A stretch of DNA of 64,000 nucleotides, from NCBI RefSeq assembly GCF_963966145.1, contig NC_091048.1:5766001-5830000 (forward strand). Reading direction: 5' to 3'. The stretch comes from Tenebrio molitor (Eukaryota; Arthropoda; Insecta; Coleoptera; Tenebrionidae). The notes beneath the pieces were generated by a model, which was not told the DNA's origin, did not search any database, and saw only the letters and a program-made list of their open reading frames with translations. Both the position numbers and the translations under genes were made by a program. Numbering within the stretch: the stretch's first letter is position 1; every line of letters starts with the position of its first letter. This document shows, piece after piece, positions 44,490 to 55,263 of the stretch.

Positions 44490-44670
44490 TAACCAAATTT
44501 ATGAGAAATCAGGTTATTTTATTACGAAAACACGTATTCATTTAACTATTTAACAAACGTCTGCAGGTAACAACTAAATCAAGTTATTTATAATAATTAT
44601 TAACCAAATTAATCGTAAAATTATGGTAGTTGGTGAACGTGAGATTTCTCTTGATGTCTTCCAACGCAAC
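44490..44670. repeat. 5' flank duplicated at 60.66-60.86 kb
   Basis: GAAATCAGGTTATTTTATTA and on through AACGTCTGCAGGTAACAACT to GAACGTGAGATTTC(T/C)CTTGA-GTCTTCCAACGCAA are shared with 60680-60852. In both, CTGCAG|GTAACA looks like a splice donor. After CGCAA the two diverge: here a zinc-finger array begins. Confidence 0.8.
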
Positions 44671-45325
44671 AGATGAATTCGAAACGAAATATAAGGGGAA
44701 CTTTAAAAAACATAAGGCAATTCATCTCTCAGCAGATGCCATCCATTGGTATAAGTGTGATAAATGCGAATTCAAAACAAAATATAAGACGAACATTAAA
44801 AAACATGAACAAATTCATCACTCAGCAGATGCCATCCAGTGGTATAAGTGTGATAAGTGTGAATTTAAAACTAAATGGAAAAGCTACATAAAAAGCCATA
44901 AGAATATTCATCTGTCAGCAGATGCTGTTCAATGGTATAGCTGTGATAAATGCAAATACAAAACGCAACAACGCTCCTACCTAAAACAACATAAGATAAA
45001 TCATCTCTCAGCAGATGCCATCCAGTGTTATAGCTGTGATAAATGTGATTTTAAAGCGAAACGATGCTCCTACCTAAAACGGCATAAGAAAATTCATCTG
45101 TCAGCGGATGGTGTTAAGTGGTATAGCTGTGATAAATGCGAATTCAAAACGAAACATAAGACGGACATTAAAAAACATAAGGCCATTTATCACTCAGATG
45201 CCATCCAGTGGTATAGCTGTGATAAATGTGAATTTAAAACGAAATGGAAGGAGTCCCTAAAACAACATCATAAGAGAAGTCATCTCTCAGCAGGAGAAAC
45301 GACAGGACTACGTAAGGCAACATAA
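44654..45325 (+). CDS. Short C2H2 zinc-finger protein, family member 2
   Basis: From ATG 44654, 223 codons in one exon. After a half finger (ETKYKGNFKKHKAIH) come six fingers of the form Y-x-C-D-K-C-x12-H-x3-4-H, spaced 28 residues (84 bp) with linker LSADAIQWY or LSADAVQWY in place of the usual TGEKP. Lys/Thr-rich finger helices (FKTKWKSYIKSH). The start falls inside sequence duplicated at 60.8 kb, so the true 5' exon is uncertain and this may be a chimeric partial gene. Function unknown; DNA binding is inferred from the fold. Flanking 3' DNA (45326-45520) matches the pseudogene at 39775-39990. Confidence 0.65.
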   Translation: MSSNATDEFETKYKGNFKKHKAIHLSADAIHWYKCDKCEFKTKYKTNIKKHEQIHHSADAIQWYKCDKCEFKTKWKSYIKSHKNIHLSADAVQWYSCDKCKYKTQQRSYLKQHKINHLSADAIQCYSCDKCDFKAKRCSYLKRHKKIHLSADGVKWYSCDKCEFKTKHKTDIKKHKAIYHSDAIQWYSCDKCEFKTKWKESLKQHHKRSHLSAGETTGLRKAT

Positions 45326-47124
45326 GTAACGTAATTTGTCAGCATATCTTGTACAATCATAAAATCGTTAAACATTAGACGCTCAACAAACAGTTCAAAA
45401 AGAACTGTCCACATAATATCCAAACAATGCAGATTCGTGTTCGGTGATTTCAGTGTGAGAAATGTAATTTTAAAACAAAATTTTGAAAAGGTACAAGAAA
45501 ATATTGTCACACTTTCAACGTAAATCTGACGAATTTGTAAATTTTGACTTATGTGATTGTCATTTTTGTCCGAGTTTTATTTGTCCATCGACTGTACATA
45601 TTTGAAAAAATGTATGTGAAAAACAAAAGTATCGAAAATGTGTACCTCAGCTTTACATTTGTGGATGTGACCACAGCCTAAGATTTACATAAGTTAATTT
45701 TGAATTTGCGAATTACAGTGCTATTGGATCCCACCTGCGGGACCACCTTATTGTGAAATGTTACGAATCATGACTTATTCACTATTTCAAAATCAGTTTT
45801 GATCTTCGTTCATGACGTCTGTCATAATAATAATATTTACTGCTGGATTATTCAAGTTTGGTAACAACTTGTCAAAATTTAAAGTACCTACATCTTAAGC
45901 AGCATTTTAAAGAGCATATTATGTGTTATAAATACGATTATTATTTTTTTTAAGTTTGTATCATTTGCGATTCGGTAGCAATTTGCTAAAATTTAAACTT
46001 CTCTCTCTCCCTCTTTAATAATTGAAGAATAGATATAGTGTTAAGATTATTAGAAAAATCTGAAGACTTAGGGACAGTTTATAGAAAGAGAATTAAATAT
46101 TTAATTCGAATTACATTTTAATGCGCGATTAACCCATGAATTCGAAACTTCGATTGGTTCAATCTGATCACGTTTCACGTGTTCAGTTAATTTTGCATTT
46201 GATTACGATTAACTTAATTTCGTTTCTATAAACTGGCACCGAATTATTGTAATTATCCGAATAGCTTCGATAAATTAAGAATTTTAATTTTTAAATAATT
46301 TCAACGGAACGTCCTAAGATCGGTAAAGAAAAGCCCAGGCCTTCCGGCCACACATGCATGTCTAGTATCGCGCGTTCAAATGAAATCCTGGGTTGGGAAG
46401 GCGTTGGAAACCGTCAATTGTGCTTTTTTAAAGTGTAAATTAATTAGGGCATGTTGACAGCTAACTAAAATTTAGAAACAAATCATTTTTCTTTTCTTTT
46501 TTTCTTTCTTTGCAGTGTGTTACATTAAAAATAGAATAACTAACGATTCCTATTGTCGAAGCAAATAGCTAAGGGCACCTTTTGCTGAAAAGAAACATGT
46601 TCGATTATGTGCTGATTAAACATAAACAAATGTCATTCGTGTCAAACGGCGGGAAATTCAAACTTTACACTGTTCTAAACGGTTTACTTTTTTCAACGCC
46701 TACTCAGCCAAAGACTCAGCCCAGGATTTCATTTGTTTCATGAATGCATGAAACCGTCGTCTGCGCTGATCGTAATATCGGCGCGGACGACGCATGTGAG
46801 TCATTGCCAACATTAAAAATTTAAGTAAATGTTCCTGAAACCGGTATCGAAAAGAACTCCTTTTCGAAACCCGTTTGAGTGTTATAATGACTGTATTAAA
46901 GGTGCAAAATAGAATTGCCCATGAGTGGGCCAGTGTAAAACGCGAGTGCAACGAGCGTTTTAAAGGCCCACGAGTGTCAAAAAAAAAAACAGTTTACTCA
47001 CGAACGAGTTGAATTAGGCAAATCTCACCAGAAGTGTTACAAAACGTAAGGGATGCATGTTACTATCGATTTGTAATTTGCCAAGAAAGAAACGGTGCCC
47101 ATTTTGAACATTTGTTGCATTAAA
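45326..47124. other. 3' flank of zinc-finger copy 2 and unknown sequence
   Basis: 45326-45520 is paralogous to the end of the pseudogene at 39.8 kb, and about 45790-45870 to 51340-51420. An 83-codon minus-strand frame (46700-46951, Arg-rich RRYYDQRRRRFHAFMKQM) is not recognised. 46915-47035 is a dispersed repeat also found at 60240-60340 (GAGTGGGCCAGT, AACGAGCGTTTTAAAGGC). Confidence 0.45.
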
Positions 47125-47480
47125 TACAGGGTTATTCTAAATGATTGTATTCGAAGTAGGCCATGTTATTACATTTTTGCCGCTGTCATGTGAACTGTCA
47201 GTTTTGTTGCTGTCACTGTCATTTTTTAGGTGAAAAGTGCGGTGACGAGATTTTTATTTATTTTTGTTAAATTAACGATTGAATCTAGAAATATTGAGTT
47301 GTTTTGCAATCAATTTTAAAAATATTGAGTTGTTTTGCACCCAATTTAACTCCCGTGTGTGAACGGTGTGTACTCATTTATTCACATCATTTTGAAGTTT
47401 TTTATACGGAGCGGCAACCATAAATTTTACATTCAGTTTTCACGCCTACTTCGACTACAATCATTTAGAATAACCCTGTA
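47125..47480. mobile_element. TIR MITE with TACAGGGTTATTCTAAATGA ends
   Basis: Left TACAGGGTTATTCTAAATGA then TTGTATTCGAAGTAGG; the right is its inverse ending TTAGAATAACCCTGTA. 356 bp, non-coding. It holds an internal tandem AATATTGAGTTGTTTTGCA repeat (47289-47338). Confidence 0.85.
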
Positions 47481-48339
47481 GAATTCAACTTATAAAATTG
47501 GTTTTTATTTCTTAGCACGTAGGCTTTGAAAATATTCAGGAAACGAATAGTGCGTTGTATTCCTTGCGCAGTGGGCTTTCAAACGAGATGTCACTTGGCA
47601 TACCTAATTACCTACCCTTACAATTGAAAAAAAAGTTAGAGGTGGTTGCGCACTTCCGGGAGGACATATGTAAAAATCATATGCACCAAAATATAGACAA
47701 GGAAAAACAAAAATCGACCTGTTTCGGGATTTTTTACAAAAATCGCCCAGGTCCAAGTAATGAATATTATTCCAGTTAAAGTTTCCACACTGTACCTATA
47801 CCTACCACTCTAGTTTTATTAGTTTTGACAAGTTGTGTCAAAATCGAGTTTGCTTTGGAGCCTATGCTATAGCATGGGTTGCCATAGGTAACACGCCGGC
47901 TCGATTTATTTTTTAATTGATCGCACCGTACTTACTTATTTAAAAAATAATATGGCACCCACCTCCGTTTAGGTGCCTCCTAAGTGCTCCTAACCAACCA
48001 AAAGACTTCAAAGTTGATTTTGTAGGTGGTATTGTTTTTTTCCTTCACAGTAGGTTAAAATCTACAGGGTCATTATAAATTATTGTGTCATCGCAGTTGA
48101 CGTTGAAAACCCACACAAATTTTGGATGTGCCGCTAGTCTTGCAACGTTAGACAAACTATCAGACAGATTTCCACTACCGCCGGTAGCGCTACCTATCGG
48201 CGATACTAGTCTCACTCATATTATAAGGGTTGCGCACATTCAACTACGTCACTAACGCCTACTGCGATGGGACGAATCATTAATAATGACTATAAATAAA
48301 TATGTAAATAAATAAAGCATAATGTTGATGCGTTATGAT
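47481..48339. other. Non-coding stretch
   Basis: Contains a 74-codon plus-strand frame (47555-47779) with no recognised family and an isolated TACAGGGTCATTATAAATTA at 48063 resembling one end of a mariner-type MITE. No gene called. Confidence 0.35.
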
Positions 48340-49110
48340 ATTTAAAAAAAAATGCAAAACACTTGGAAGTGAGTTGACTTTTGCTTTGTTTTTATGCACT
48401 AAGATCTTTGATTTAAATAAATAAACACTTAAAATAAAGAGATTAAATTTAAAAGATGCGCCATTATGTCGAAAAGTTGGCAACCCCACTTCTAGGGGTC
48501 GTCTTGATCTTGGTCAAGTCCTTAAGCATTCCTTAAGTATTTTGTCATGATTTGATGCCGACAGTGGTTTTTAGAATCAAAAAACAAAAATACGAACATT
48601 GAATACACAGCAACTGTAAATGATTTAAATACGTCTTTCCTGTTCTGATAGAATTACTGGTAAGTAAGTACGTACTATTGCGAGAAAAAAAAGTGGGACA
48701 TCAAACTTCTGTCAGTTTTGAAAAATTCGATGTGGTTCAAGCTTTATTGTCATTTTGCCTTTGATTAATGTCAATTCAAAGTAGGGTTAGAAACAGATAA
48801 GGGTCATTTCACAGTAAAAGTCAAGACAGTGATGTTGATGTGCCATTTTTTTGCTCGCAATAGTAGTTGCTTTGTATACAGTCTGTTCCAAAACAATCGC
48901 CAAAAAATGTTATACAGCAATTTCCGATTTCCCATATCAATATTAACGCGAAATCGTAATCAAACGTTCTGTTTTATTCGTCTGTATGGTTTTACAGTTA
49001 CTATAAAGGTGGCAACATTGAAAAGAAGATGTTCTAAATATGATAATAATAAGCAGCAGTAATCACAGCAACCATTTTAATTTGAATTTTGATTTGAATC
49101 CGTATTAAAT
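48340..49110. repeat. Duplicated non-coding segment, copy 1
   Basis: Matches 62305-62813 plus 63418-63450: CACTTGGAAGTG, TTTATGCACTAAGATCTTTG, GATGCGCCATTATGTCGAAA, CAATCGCCAAAAAATGTTAT and ATCACAGCAACCATTTTAAT occur in the same order in both. About 250 bp here (48500-48860) is only partly matched. Confidence 0.8.
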
Positions 49111-49528
49111 TCTAACTTAAACCACCCTTGTGGTGCGATTCTGTTTTAAAATTTACCAATATGGCTATATAACAAGGTTGTAGTTGCTATGATATGAAGC
49201 TGTTGATTGGTTGCATCTATGCAAAATCAATGTTGTTCAATAACAATATTGCTAAATTTTGAAACAGAATCGCACTATTGGAATAGTTTACCCGAAATGT
49301 CAACTCTTAAGACCTGTGTTTCACGCTGTGTTTATTGGAGCGTGGAGTTCAAGGATTCATGGATGATTCGATTACAAAATAATTTGATTGTCAGATTGTA
49401 CAGTAGATTGAGCAAATCAAAATTTACAAGTCGATAAGACAAGACTTTCATATTTTGCGATTATTTTGAGTAGGTGGGTAGTTTTTTGTATTGACATGAA
49501 ATGAAATTTTTCAGATTATCAGATCAAA

Positions 49529-51211
49529 ATGCCAAATTTGGAATGTAGCAAGAGTATCCCAAAATGTGGCTGCGGAAAGATTCACAATTGCAAGAGATGT
49601 CCTTACGTGACCAAATCATTTTTCTACGTCATGAATTACGCGAAACGTCACCGGTTGCCACTCGAATCATCCAGATGCGAAAGAAACGATTTGGAAAAGT
49701 ACTTCTGCAAGGACTGCAATTTTGAAACCGACCTTGTGGTAATTTTAAAGCAGCATTTCAGGAAATATCACAGAAAGGACACTGGTTGTGTGCAAGATCA
49801 ACCAAAAAATGACGCTGTAGTGAAAAACTATATTTGTCAAAAGTGCTCGTTTGAAACATATTCGATTTTACTGTGGATGAAACACTTGCAAAGTTCATGT
49901 TTTAATACAGAAGAAGAATGTAAGAACATACGTGCAGTGTCTTGGAGTGATGAACAGTGGTACCGATGCGAGTGTTGTTCCTTTAAGACAAAGGAGGCAA
50001 CAGTTTTGGAAAGACACCAGACCGTAAATCACTCACTTCACCAGAAAGAAATATTTCGTTGTTTTCATTGCAAGTACAAAGGAAAAACCAAAAATAATCT
50101 AAGGGAACACGTAAATTATAAACATGCGGCTCTTGAAGAAGTACACTGGTTTCATTGTAACGAATGTCAGTTTACATGTAAAAGCTATTCCAATCTTCAA
50201 AGTCATAAAAAATCTCATCTGTCAGCAGATGCAGTTCAGTGCTATAGCTGTGATAAATGCGAATTCAAAACGAAATATAAGGCGAACTTTAAACGACATA
50301 AGGGAATTCATCTCTCAGCAGATGCCATCCATTGGTATAAGTGTGATAAGTGCGAATTTCAAACGAAACTAAACCGCTACCTGCAACAACATAAGAACAA
50401 ACAACATATACCACTGTCAGCAGATGCTGTTCAGTGGTATAGCTGTGATAAATGCGAATTCAAAACGAAATATAAGGGGAACATTAAACAACATAAGACA
50501 ATTCATCTCTCATCAGATGCTATTCAGTGGTATAATTGTGATAAATGCGAATTTAAAACTAAATCGATCGGCTACCTAAAAACGCATAAGAAAAGTCATC
50601 TGTCAGCAGATGCCATCCAGTGGTATAAGTGTGATAACTGCGAGTTTCAAACCAAACGAAACCGCAACCTAAAACAACATATGAACAGTCAACATAAGAA
50701 CAAACAACATATACCACTGTCAGCAGATGCTGTTCAGTGGTATAGCTGTGATAAATGCGAATACAAAACGAAATATAAGGGAAACATTAAACAACATAAG
50801 ACAAATCATCTCTCAGCAGATGCCATCCATTGGTATAAGTGTAATAAATGCGAATATAAAACTAAATGGAACGGCTACCTAAAAACTCATAAGAAAATTC
50901 ATCTGTCAGCAGATGCTGTTCAATGGTATAGCTGTGATAAATGCGAATACAAAACGAAACGATGCGATCACCTAAAACGGCATAAGAAAAATCATCTGTT
51001 AGCAGATGCCGTCCTGAGTTATAGCTGTGATAAATGTGAATTTAAAACGAAACGATGCGCCTACCTAAAACAGCATAAGAAAAATCATCATCTGTCAGCA
51101 GATGCTGTTAAGTGGTATAGCTGTGATAAATGCAAATACAAAACGAAATATAAGAGGAGCATTAAACAACATAAGGCAATTCGTCACTCAGCAGATACCA
51201 TCCAGTGTTAG
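49529..51211 (+). CDS. Sixteen-finger C2H2 zinc-finger protein
   Basis: Single-exon frame of 560 codons from ATG 49529 (ATGCCAAATTTGGAATGTAG). The first six finger-like units are diverse (C-K-R-C, C-K-D-C, C-Q-K-C with H-x4-C, C-E-C-C, C-F-H-C, C-N-E-C); the last ten are near copies: Y-x-C-D-K-C-E-F-K-T-K-x6-K-x-H-K-x-I-H joined by LSADA(V/I)QWY, an 84-bp unit. Finger linkers are 9-10 residues and lack TGEKP. No KRAB, ZAD or BTB domain is visible. It is probably a nuclear DNA-binding protein, function unknown. The stop TAG at 51209 sits where neighbours have TGGTAT, and a seventeenth finger follows in frame (51212-51300) before TAA, so this allele may be slightly truncated. Confidence 0.8.
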   Translation: MPNLECSKSIPKCGCGKIHNCKRCPYVTKSFFYVMNYAKRHRLPLESSRCERNDLEKYFCKDCNFETDLVVILKQHFRKYHRKDTGCVQDQPKNDAVVKNYICQKCSFETYSILLWMKHLQSSCFNTEEECKNIRAVSWSDEQWYRCECCSFKTKEATVLERHQTVNHSLHQKEIFRCFHCKYKGKTKNNLREHVNYKHAALEEVHWFHCNECQFTCKSYSNLQSHKKSHLSADAVQCYSCDKCEFKTKYKANFKRHKGIHLSADAIHWYKCDKCEFQTKLNRYLQQHKNKQHIPLSADAVQWYSCDKCEFKTKYKGNIKQHKTIHLSSDAIQWYNCDKCEFKTKSIGYLKTHKKSHLSADAIQWYKCDNCEFQTKRNRNLKQHMNSQHKNKQHIPLSADAVQWYSCDKCEYKTKYKGNIKQHKTNHLSADAIHWYKCNKCEYKTKWNGYLKTHKKIHLSADAVQWYSCDKCEYKTKRCDHLKRHKKNHLLADAVLSYSCDKCEFKTKRCAYLKQHKKNHHLSADAVKWYSCDKCKYKTKYKRSIKQHKAIRHSADTIQC

Positions 51212-51301
51212 AGCTGTGATAAATGTGAATTTAAAACGAAATGGAAGGAGTCCCTAAAAGGACATAAGAAAATTCATCTCGGTATGATCAAATGTTATTA
51301 A

Positions 51302-52187
51302 TCGTCACTCATTCATATAAGAACTGTTCTAAAACCATGTTTGATCTTCGTTGATGACATCTATCGTAATAATGACATTTACTGCTGGATTGTTCAAGTT
51401 TAGCCATACGTTTTCAAATGCTTTGTTTTTCACAATTCCTTTTCGTTATACAGTTTTAGGAATATATGGTTCATGATTTATTATTAATTGAAGAATAGGT
51501 AAAATAGGTACAGTATTAAGATTGTTTGAAAAATCTGAAGACTTAATACATATGTCAAATTTTTCTTTTAATTAGGTCTAATTTTTGATATAATTTTATA
51601 AAGACTTTTTCATGTGTAATTTACATAGGTATCATAATTGTTTTTTAAATTAATAATAAAATTTGTTTTAAAAAATCGCCATATCGTCATTACTTCGAGA
51701 CGTTAGCATTAGCAAACTCACTACCATAAGCAAAGTTAATCTTATAGTTACTTTCTTATTGCACTATCATTACAATATTATTATTATACAATATTACAAT
51801 ATCTTGCACCACTTTTGTTAGGAGGAAGTGTTTGGTGTTCCGTTATGTCGGGTGTTTATTTTCGGTCAAAGTTGGCGTTGAAAAGTCGATTGTGAAGGAA
51901 CCATTCGTGTAAAAACACAAAAAACGCAAAAACTGAGGTATTACATAACGACAAAGGAAAGTGAGTGATATCGTGCGAGTGAGAATCTCACGAGCAAACG
52001 ATAGGTACAGCCTTAAGGCTGTAAGTTCAAGTTTCAGATTGTGTCAACAACAATGGTAACTAGCTATAACAACACGATTGTGCAAAAAGTGTATCGATCA
52101 TGACAGGAATCATTTTGTATTAATAACTTGTGCCTGAGTATTTTTTTTTATTTTTCACTTTCCTATAATTGCATGATAACTCCTAGG
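51302..52187. other. 3' flank of the zinc-finger gene
   Basis: 51340-51420 is shared with 45790-45870. The rest is AT-rich; about 51830-52080 is slightly GC-richer and might be a 5' UTR, but no exon is supported. Confidence 0.4.
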
Positions 52188-52460
52188 ATACGAAATACGT
52201 AAACATGTCCATAACAACCGGGGAATAATACAGGGCGTAATAAGAATAAGCGGGCGTAATGAATTCATAACGCCCTCATCAATTCATAATTGCAATGATG
52301 CCAATTTTTTTTTTTTTGTAGTGAAAAATAAAATCTTGTATGCACCACGGCGTCACCGAATGATTACGCCCATCGAACGATATCCATCTCTCGGGCTAAA
52401 GCCCTCGAGCTGGATTCATCGTTCTCCGGGCGTAATCATCGTTGGTGCATAAATAGCTAT
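52188..52460. repeat. Dispersed GGGCGTAA repeat, copy 2
   Basis: Near-identical to 15898-16190, lacking about 20 bp around the T-run and a short piece near the end. Confidence 0.85.
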
Positions 52461-52539
52461 TAAATAGAATACCTAGATAAAAACAAAAAAATCTATGTTT
52501 ATTTTAATTTTATGAAACTTTTGTCTTTTTTTCTACAGA

Positions 52540-53027
52540 AAGACATAAAGCTGATGATGTTTTATTGGGAAAGGCAAAAGAGAGGTTGCATTCTTTGAAC
52601 GCTTCATTGGGAGAAAAAGCGGCAGCATTAGGTGTGGCCCCGAACCACCATCATGAAAGCCAAAGTGAAACTTGGTATGGGTTGTAAACCTAAAATTCAA
52701 AAACGAAAAAGACAAAATTTGAAACGTGGCAAAGGATTGCGTTTTAACGATTTAACAAGAACAACACGATCAGCATTGAAGGGGGAGAAATTTAAAAATT
52801 CTAGTGATGCTATAAATGTTGCAGTAAAAGCTATAAAATCTGTGAAAGGGAAAAGAAAAATTAAACCGCTTCGTGTGATTCCAGTTCCAGAAAGTGGTTT
52901 TTTTTTACCACTCGTTCCAATTTTTGCTGCGCTCGGTGCATTAGGATCATTAGGTGGCGGTGCCGCAACAATTGTTAAAACAGTTAATGCTGCCAAAGAA
53001 GCTCAAAAACAATTTAAAGAAAATTAG
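52540..53027 (+). pseudogene. Fragment of a Polinton/Maverick-like (adintovirus-like) element
   Basis: Two overlapping frames. 52542-52687 is an open 3' tail of a longer frame (ADDVLLGKAKERLHSLNASL). From ATG 52653 a 124-codon frame is strongly basic at its N-terminus (Lys/Arg-rich), followed by a Gly/Ala-rich hydrophobic segment with PLVPIFAALGALGSLGGGAA and a KTVNAAKEAQKQ end. Basic-then-hydrophobic proteins of this kind are encoded beside the capsid genes in Polintons and related insect endogenous DNA viruses, where they are thought to be small virion/core proteins. No polymerase, integrase, capsid or terminal repeats remain nearby, so this is a relic. Family assignment is by resemblance. 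Confidence 0.5.
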
Positions 53028-53321
53028 CGACGGATTTGAATCCGTATATCTTTTCGATTGATATGCCCAGATCTAACCTGTGTTTTAAGCTGCGTTTTTT
53101 GGAGCGTGAAGTTCAAGTAACGACATACGATTTCGGATTCATGGATAACTCGATTACAAATTAATTTGATCGCTCTTTACAAGCGAACCATATTATCAGT
53201 GTCTTTTGATGTTTTTTGTGTGTAATATTAAATGTTTTGTAAAGAACTCAAAGAACTATTATACAATTACATGTTTTCTGAAAATAATGTAAATTCCAGG
53301 TTTGAGTTGGTGACTTGGTGA
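53028..53321. repeat. Sequence related to 49.1-49.4 kb and 63.4 kb
   Basis: TTTGAATCCGTAT, ACCTGTGTTT-A-GCTG-GTTT, TTGGAGCGT-GA-GTTCAAG and GGATTCATGGAT-A-TCGATTACAAA recur at 49085-49385 and in part at 63450-63500 (GCGATTGATATGC). Non-coding dispersed repeat. Confidence 0.7.
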
Positions 53322-53636
53322 CATTAGCTGCTTTCCATTCGGTCAAAAGAACCGTTCGGAGCTGCTCCTGAGCTTGAAACCCCACGTTCCATTTGCTAGG
53401 AACGGTGGGCATCACGCTCATTGGTTTTACCGTTCCCTTTCCCCTCAAGGACCACCTTTCGTGCAGGGGCGTGTGGCCCAAACGTGCATTTTAACCTAGG
53501 ATTTTAACCACGGGCATTTCAACTCAAAGTTCGCACATTTTAACCGTTCCTTTCATAACTGCTCTCGAGCAGCTCCGAGAAGTACGAGGCTTCAAGCACC
53601 AGGGGCGTAAGGATATTGAATGGAAAGCAGCTAATG
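53322..53636. mobile_element. TIR element with CATTAGCTGCTTTCCATTC ends
   Basis: CATTAGCTGCTTTCCATTCG on the left, GAATGGAAAGCAGCTAATG on the right; further inverted GGAGCTGCTC/GAGCAGCTCC inside. 315 bp, ending about 100 bp upstream of the CCCH gene ATG, so in its likely promoter. Confidence 0.85.
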
Positions 53637-53733
53637 GGTAGTTGTAGTTGACATTTGGAGTTTAATTGTTTGTAAACATAACCTTACTTCTAGTCCTCGT
53701 AGTAAATAGTTGTTTTCACAAAATCAATTAAAA

Positions 53734-54407
53734 ATGTCCCTTGTCCCTGATTACGACGATTCTCTGGCTAGCTCAGAGTCCGACGAAGATGATGCTCCCC
53801 AAGACATCGACAGGTACAGTTAAAAAAATTAGGAAACAAAATACCCCGTGTGCTCGGAAAAGTTTAAGGACAGTGTCGTCTTTAAATTTTTAACACCAAT
53901 CAAGTAAAAATCGGGTCAGCTGTTACATGTTTCAGCCAGCCGGAAAAGATGACTCCAAAACTGCCAAAACCCGACTTTTTTGGCAACTCAGCCAGCGACC
54001 CGGACAAGCTCAAGACGTCAGTGTTCAAGAATCCGTTCACGGAAGCAGAGAGTGCGAAGGAGGCGATTTTACAAAAGCACGTGAAAATGGTGGACGCTCA
54101 AGACAACGTCATCGTGATAAACGGCAAGAAAATCTGTTGGAACTACCGAAAGGGCCGATGTCGCTTCGGACACAACTGCAAATACGCTCACGACTCAGAC
54201 ATACAAAAAACAAAAGACCAGATCGAAAGCGAAAAGCAGACGTATCAGAGAGTCGCATGTCAAAGTCAGCATCTTCCGCAAGTTAAAAATACGCGGCAAG
54301 AGGCGAGGGTGCAAAATTCGCTGAAGAGGAAGAAGAGGCCAGGATTGACGCAAGGACTTGTTCCAGGCAAGAAAGTGATGAAGAATTATGTCAGTCAGAA
54401 AAAGTAA
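53734..54407 (+). CDS. Small CCCH-type zinc-finger protein
   Basis: Exons 53734-53813 and 53936-54407 (intron 122 nt, GT..AG, phase 2) give 183 aa. The N-terminus is acidic (SLVPDYDDSLASSESDEDDA), then the KPDFFGNSAS and SVFKNPFTEAESAKEAILQK segments, one C-x7-C-x5-C-x3-H finger (C94, C102, C108, H112 in KKICWNYRKGRCRFGHNCKY) and a Lys/Arg-rich tail (KRKKRPGLTQGLVPGKKVMK). This arrangement is conserved in animals as a short single-finger nuclear or RNA-associated protein; I do not recall its name, so no symbol is given. CCCH fingers of this spacing usually bind RNA. The ATG at 53734 is preferred to 53949 because it joins in phase across a good intron. Confidence 0.85.
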
Positions 54408-54597
54408 TCGTGTATATTTGTTACGTACTTCTTCTTTTTAATTTATTGCATTTTGTTATTAAAACGGTGAAAAGAAAAACGGTGCGACTAATTTATTATG
54501 GAGGCTAACCAGGGGTCATAATATTTGATTTCTACTGTACATAATTCAGTGTTTATGATCGGAACCAAATGTTACGCCTGTGATTGGCCTAACATAC

Positions 54598-54850
54598 TAC
54601 AGGGTGAGCAACAATAACTGTTACAGTTGGCAAAAAAAAAAATTACATAAAATTTTCAAGACTGAATTGTACCTATTTCGGTTTGTTTTATTGACAATAT
54701 TGACACCTGGTATACATTTCAAATTCAACGTCTTGGTTTTTGTAATCTTTTATTAATAGAATGGTTTTCTCGTTGGAACATGACATAAAAGTCACCAAAA
54801 ATCACCAGAATTTATTGCCAACTCAATCAGTACTTGTTGCTCACACGGTA
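54598..54850. mobile_element. TIR MITE with GGGTGAGCAACAA end
   Basis: Left TACAGGGTGAGCAACAATAA then CTGTTACAGTTGGCAA; right TTGCCAACTCAATCAGTACT then TGTTGCTCACACGGTA. 253 bp and non-coding. Confidence 0.8.
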
Positions 54851-55263
54851 TTACAAGTAATGTCATGATGTGTGGGCGAATTGCCCTCATAAGTAAAATA
54901 CACAAAATTAAGCAGATAGAAGAATTAATAATTGTATGATACGTACATTATCATCACACTTTATGCTCATCCCGACTCTACAAATACGTAGAGTATAAAA
55001 CGAGATATCTAAAGTCCAATTTTTATCATGTTTTACCCTTTTGAGGTGACGTCACGATTTCCTTCCTCGCTTTCTCTTTATTGAAACGACAGAAACAGAA
55101 AAAAACAAAAAAAAAAGGCACGTTTATCTATTGATGGTCACTTTGAGGTTATTTTATGCTTCTGTCAATTTGACAATTTTTAATTTCTTTCACTTATTAC
55201 ATTGATTACAAACATAACCTTTCGAAGCAATTGTCAACAAATTTGACATATTTATAGTTATTT
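54851..55263. other. Non-coding stretch before the RT ORF
   Basis: No coding sequence continuous with the RT ORF, so any N-terminal part of the retroelement is absent. Confidence 0.5.

Noticed and set aside
48549..48582. TGATGCCGACAGTGGTTTTTAGAATCA, possible small RNA
   Set aside because: It recurs at 61371 as part of a larger duplicated repeat and shows no stable structure.
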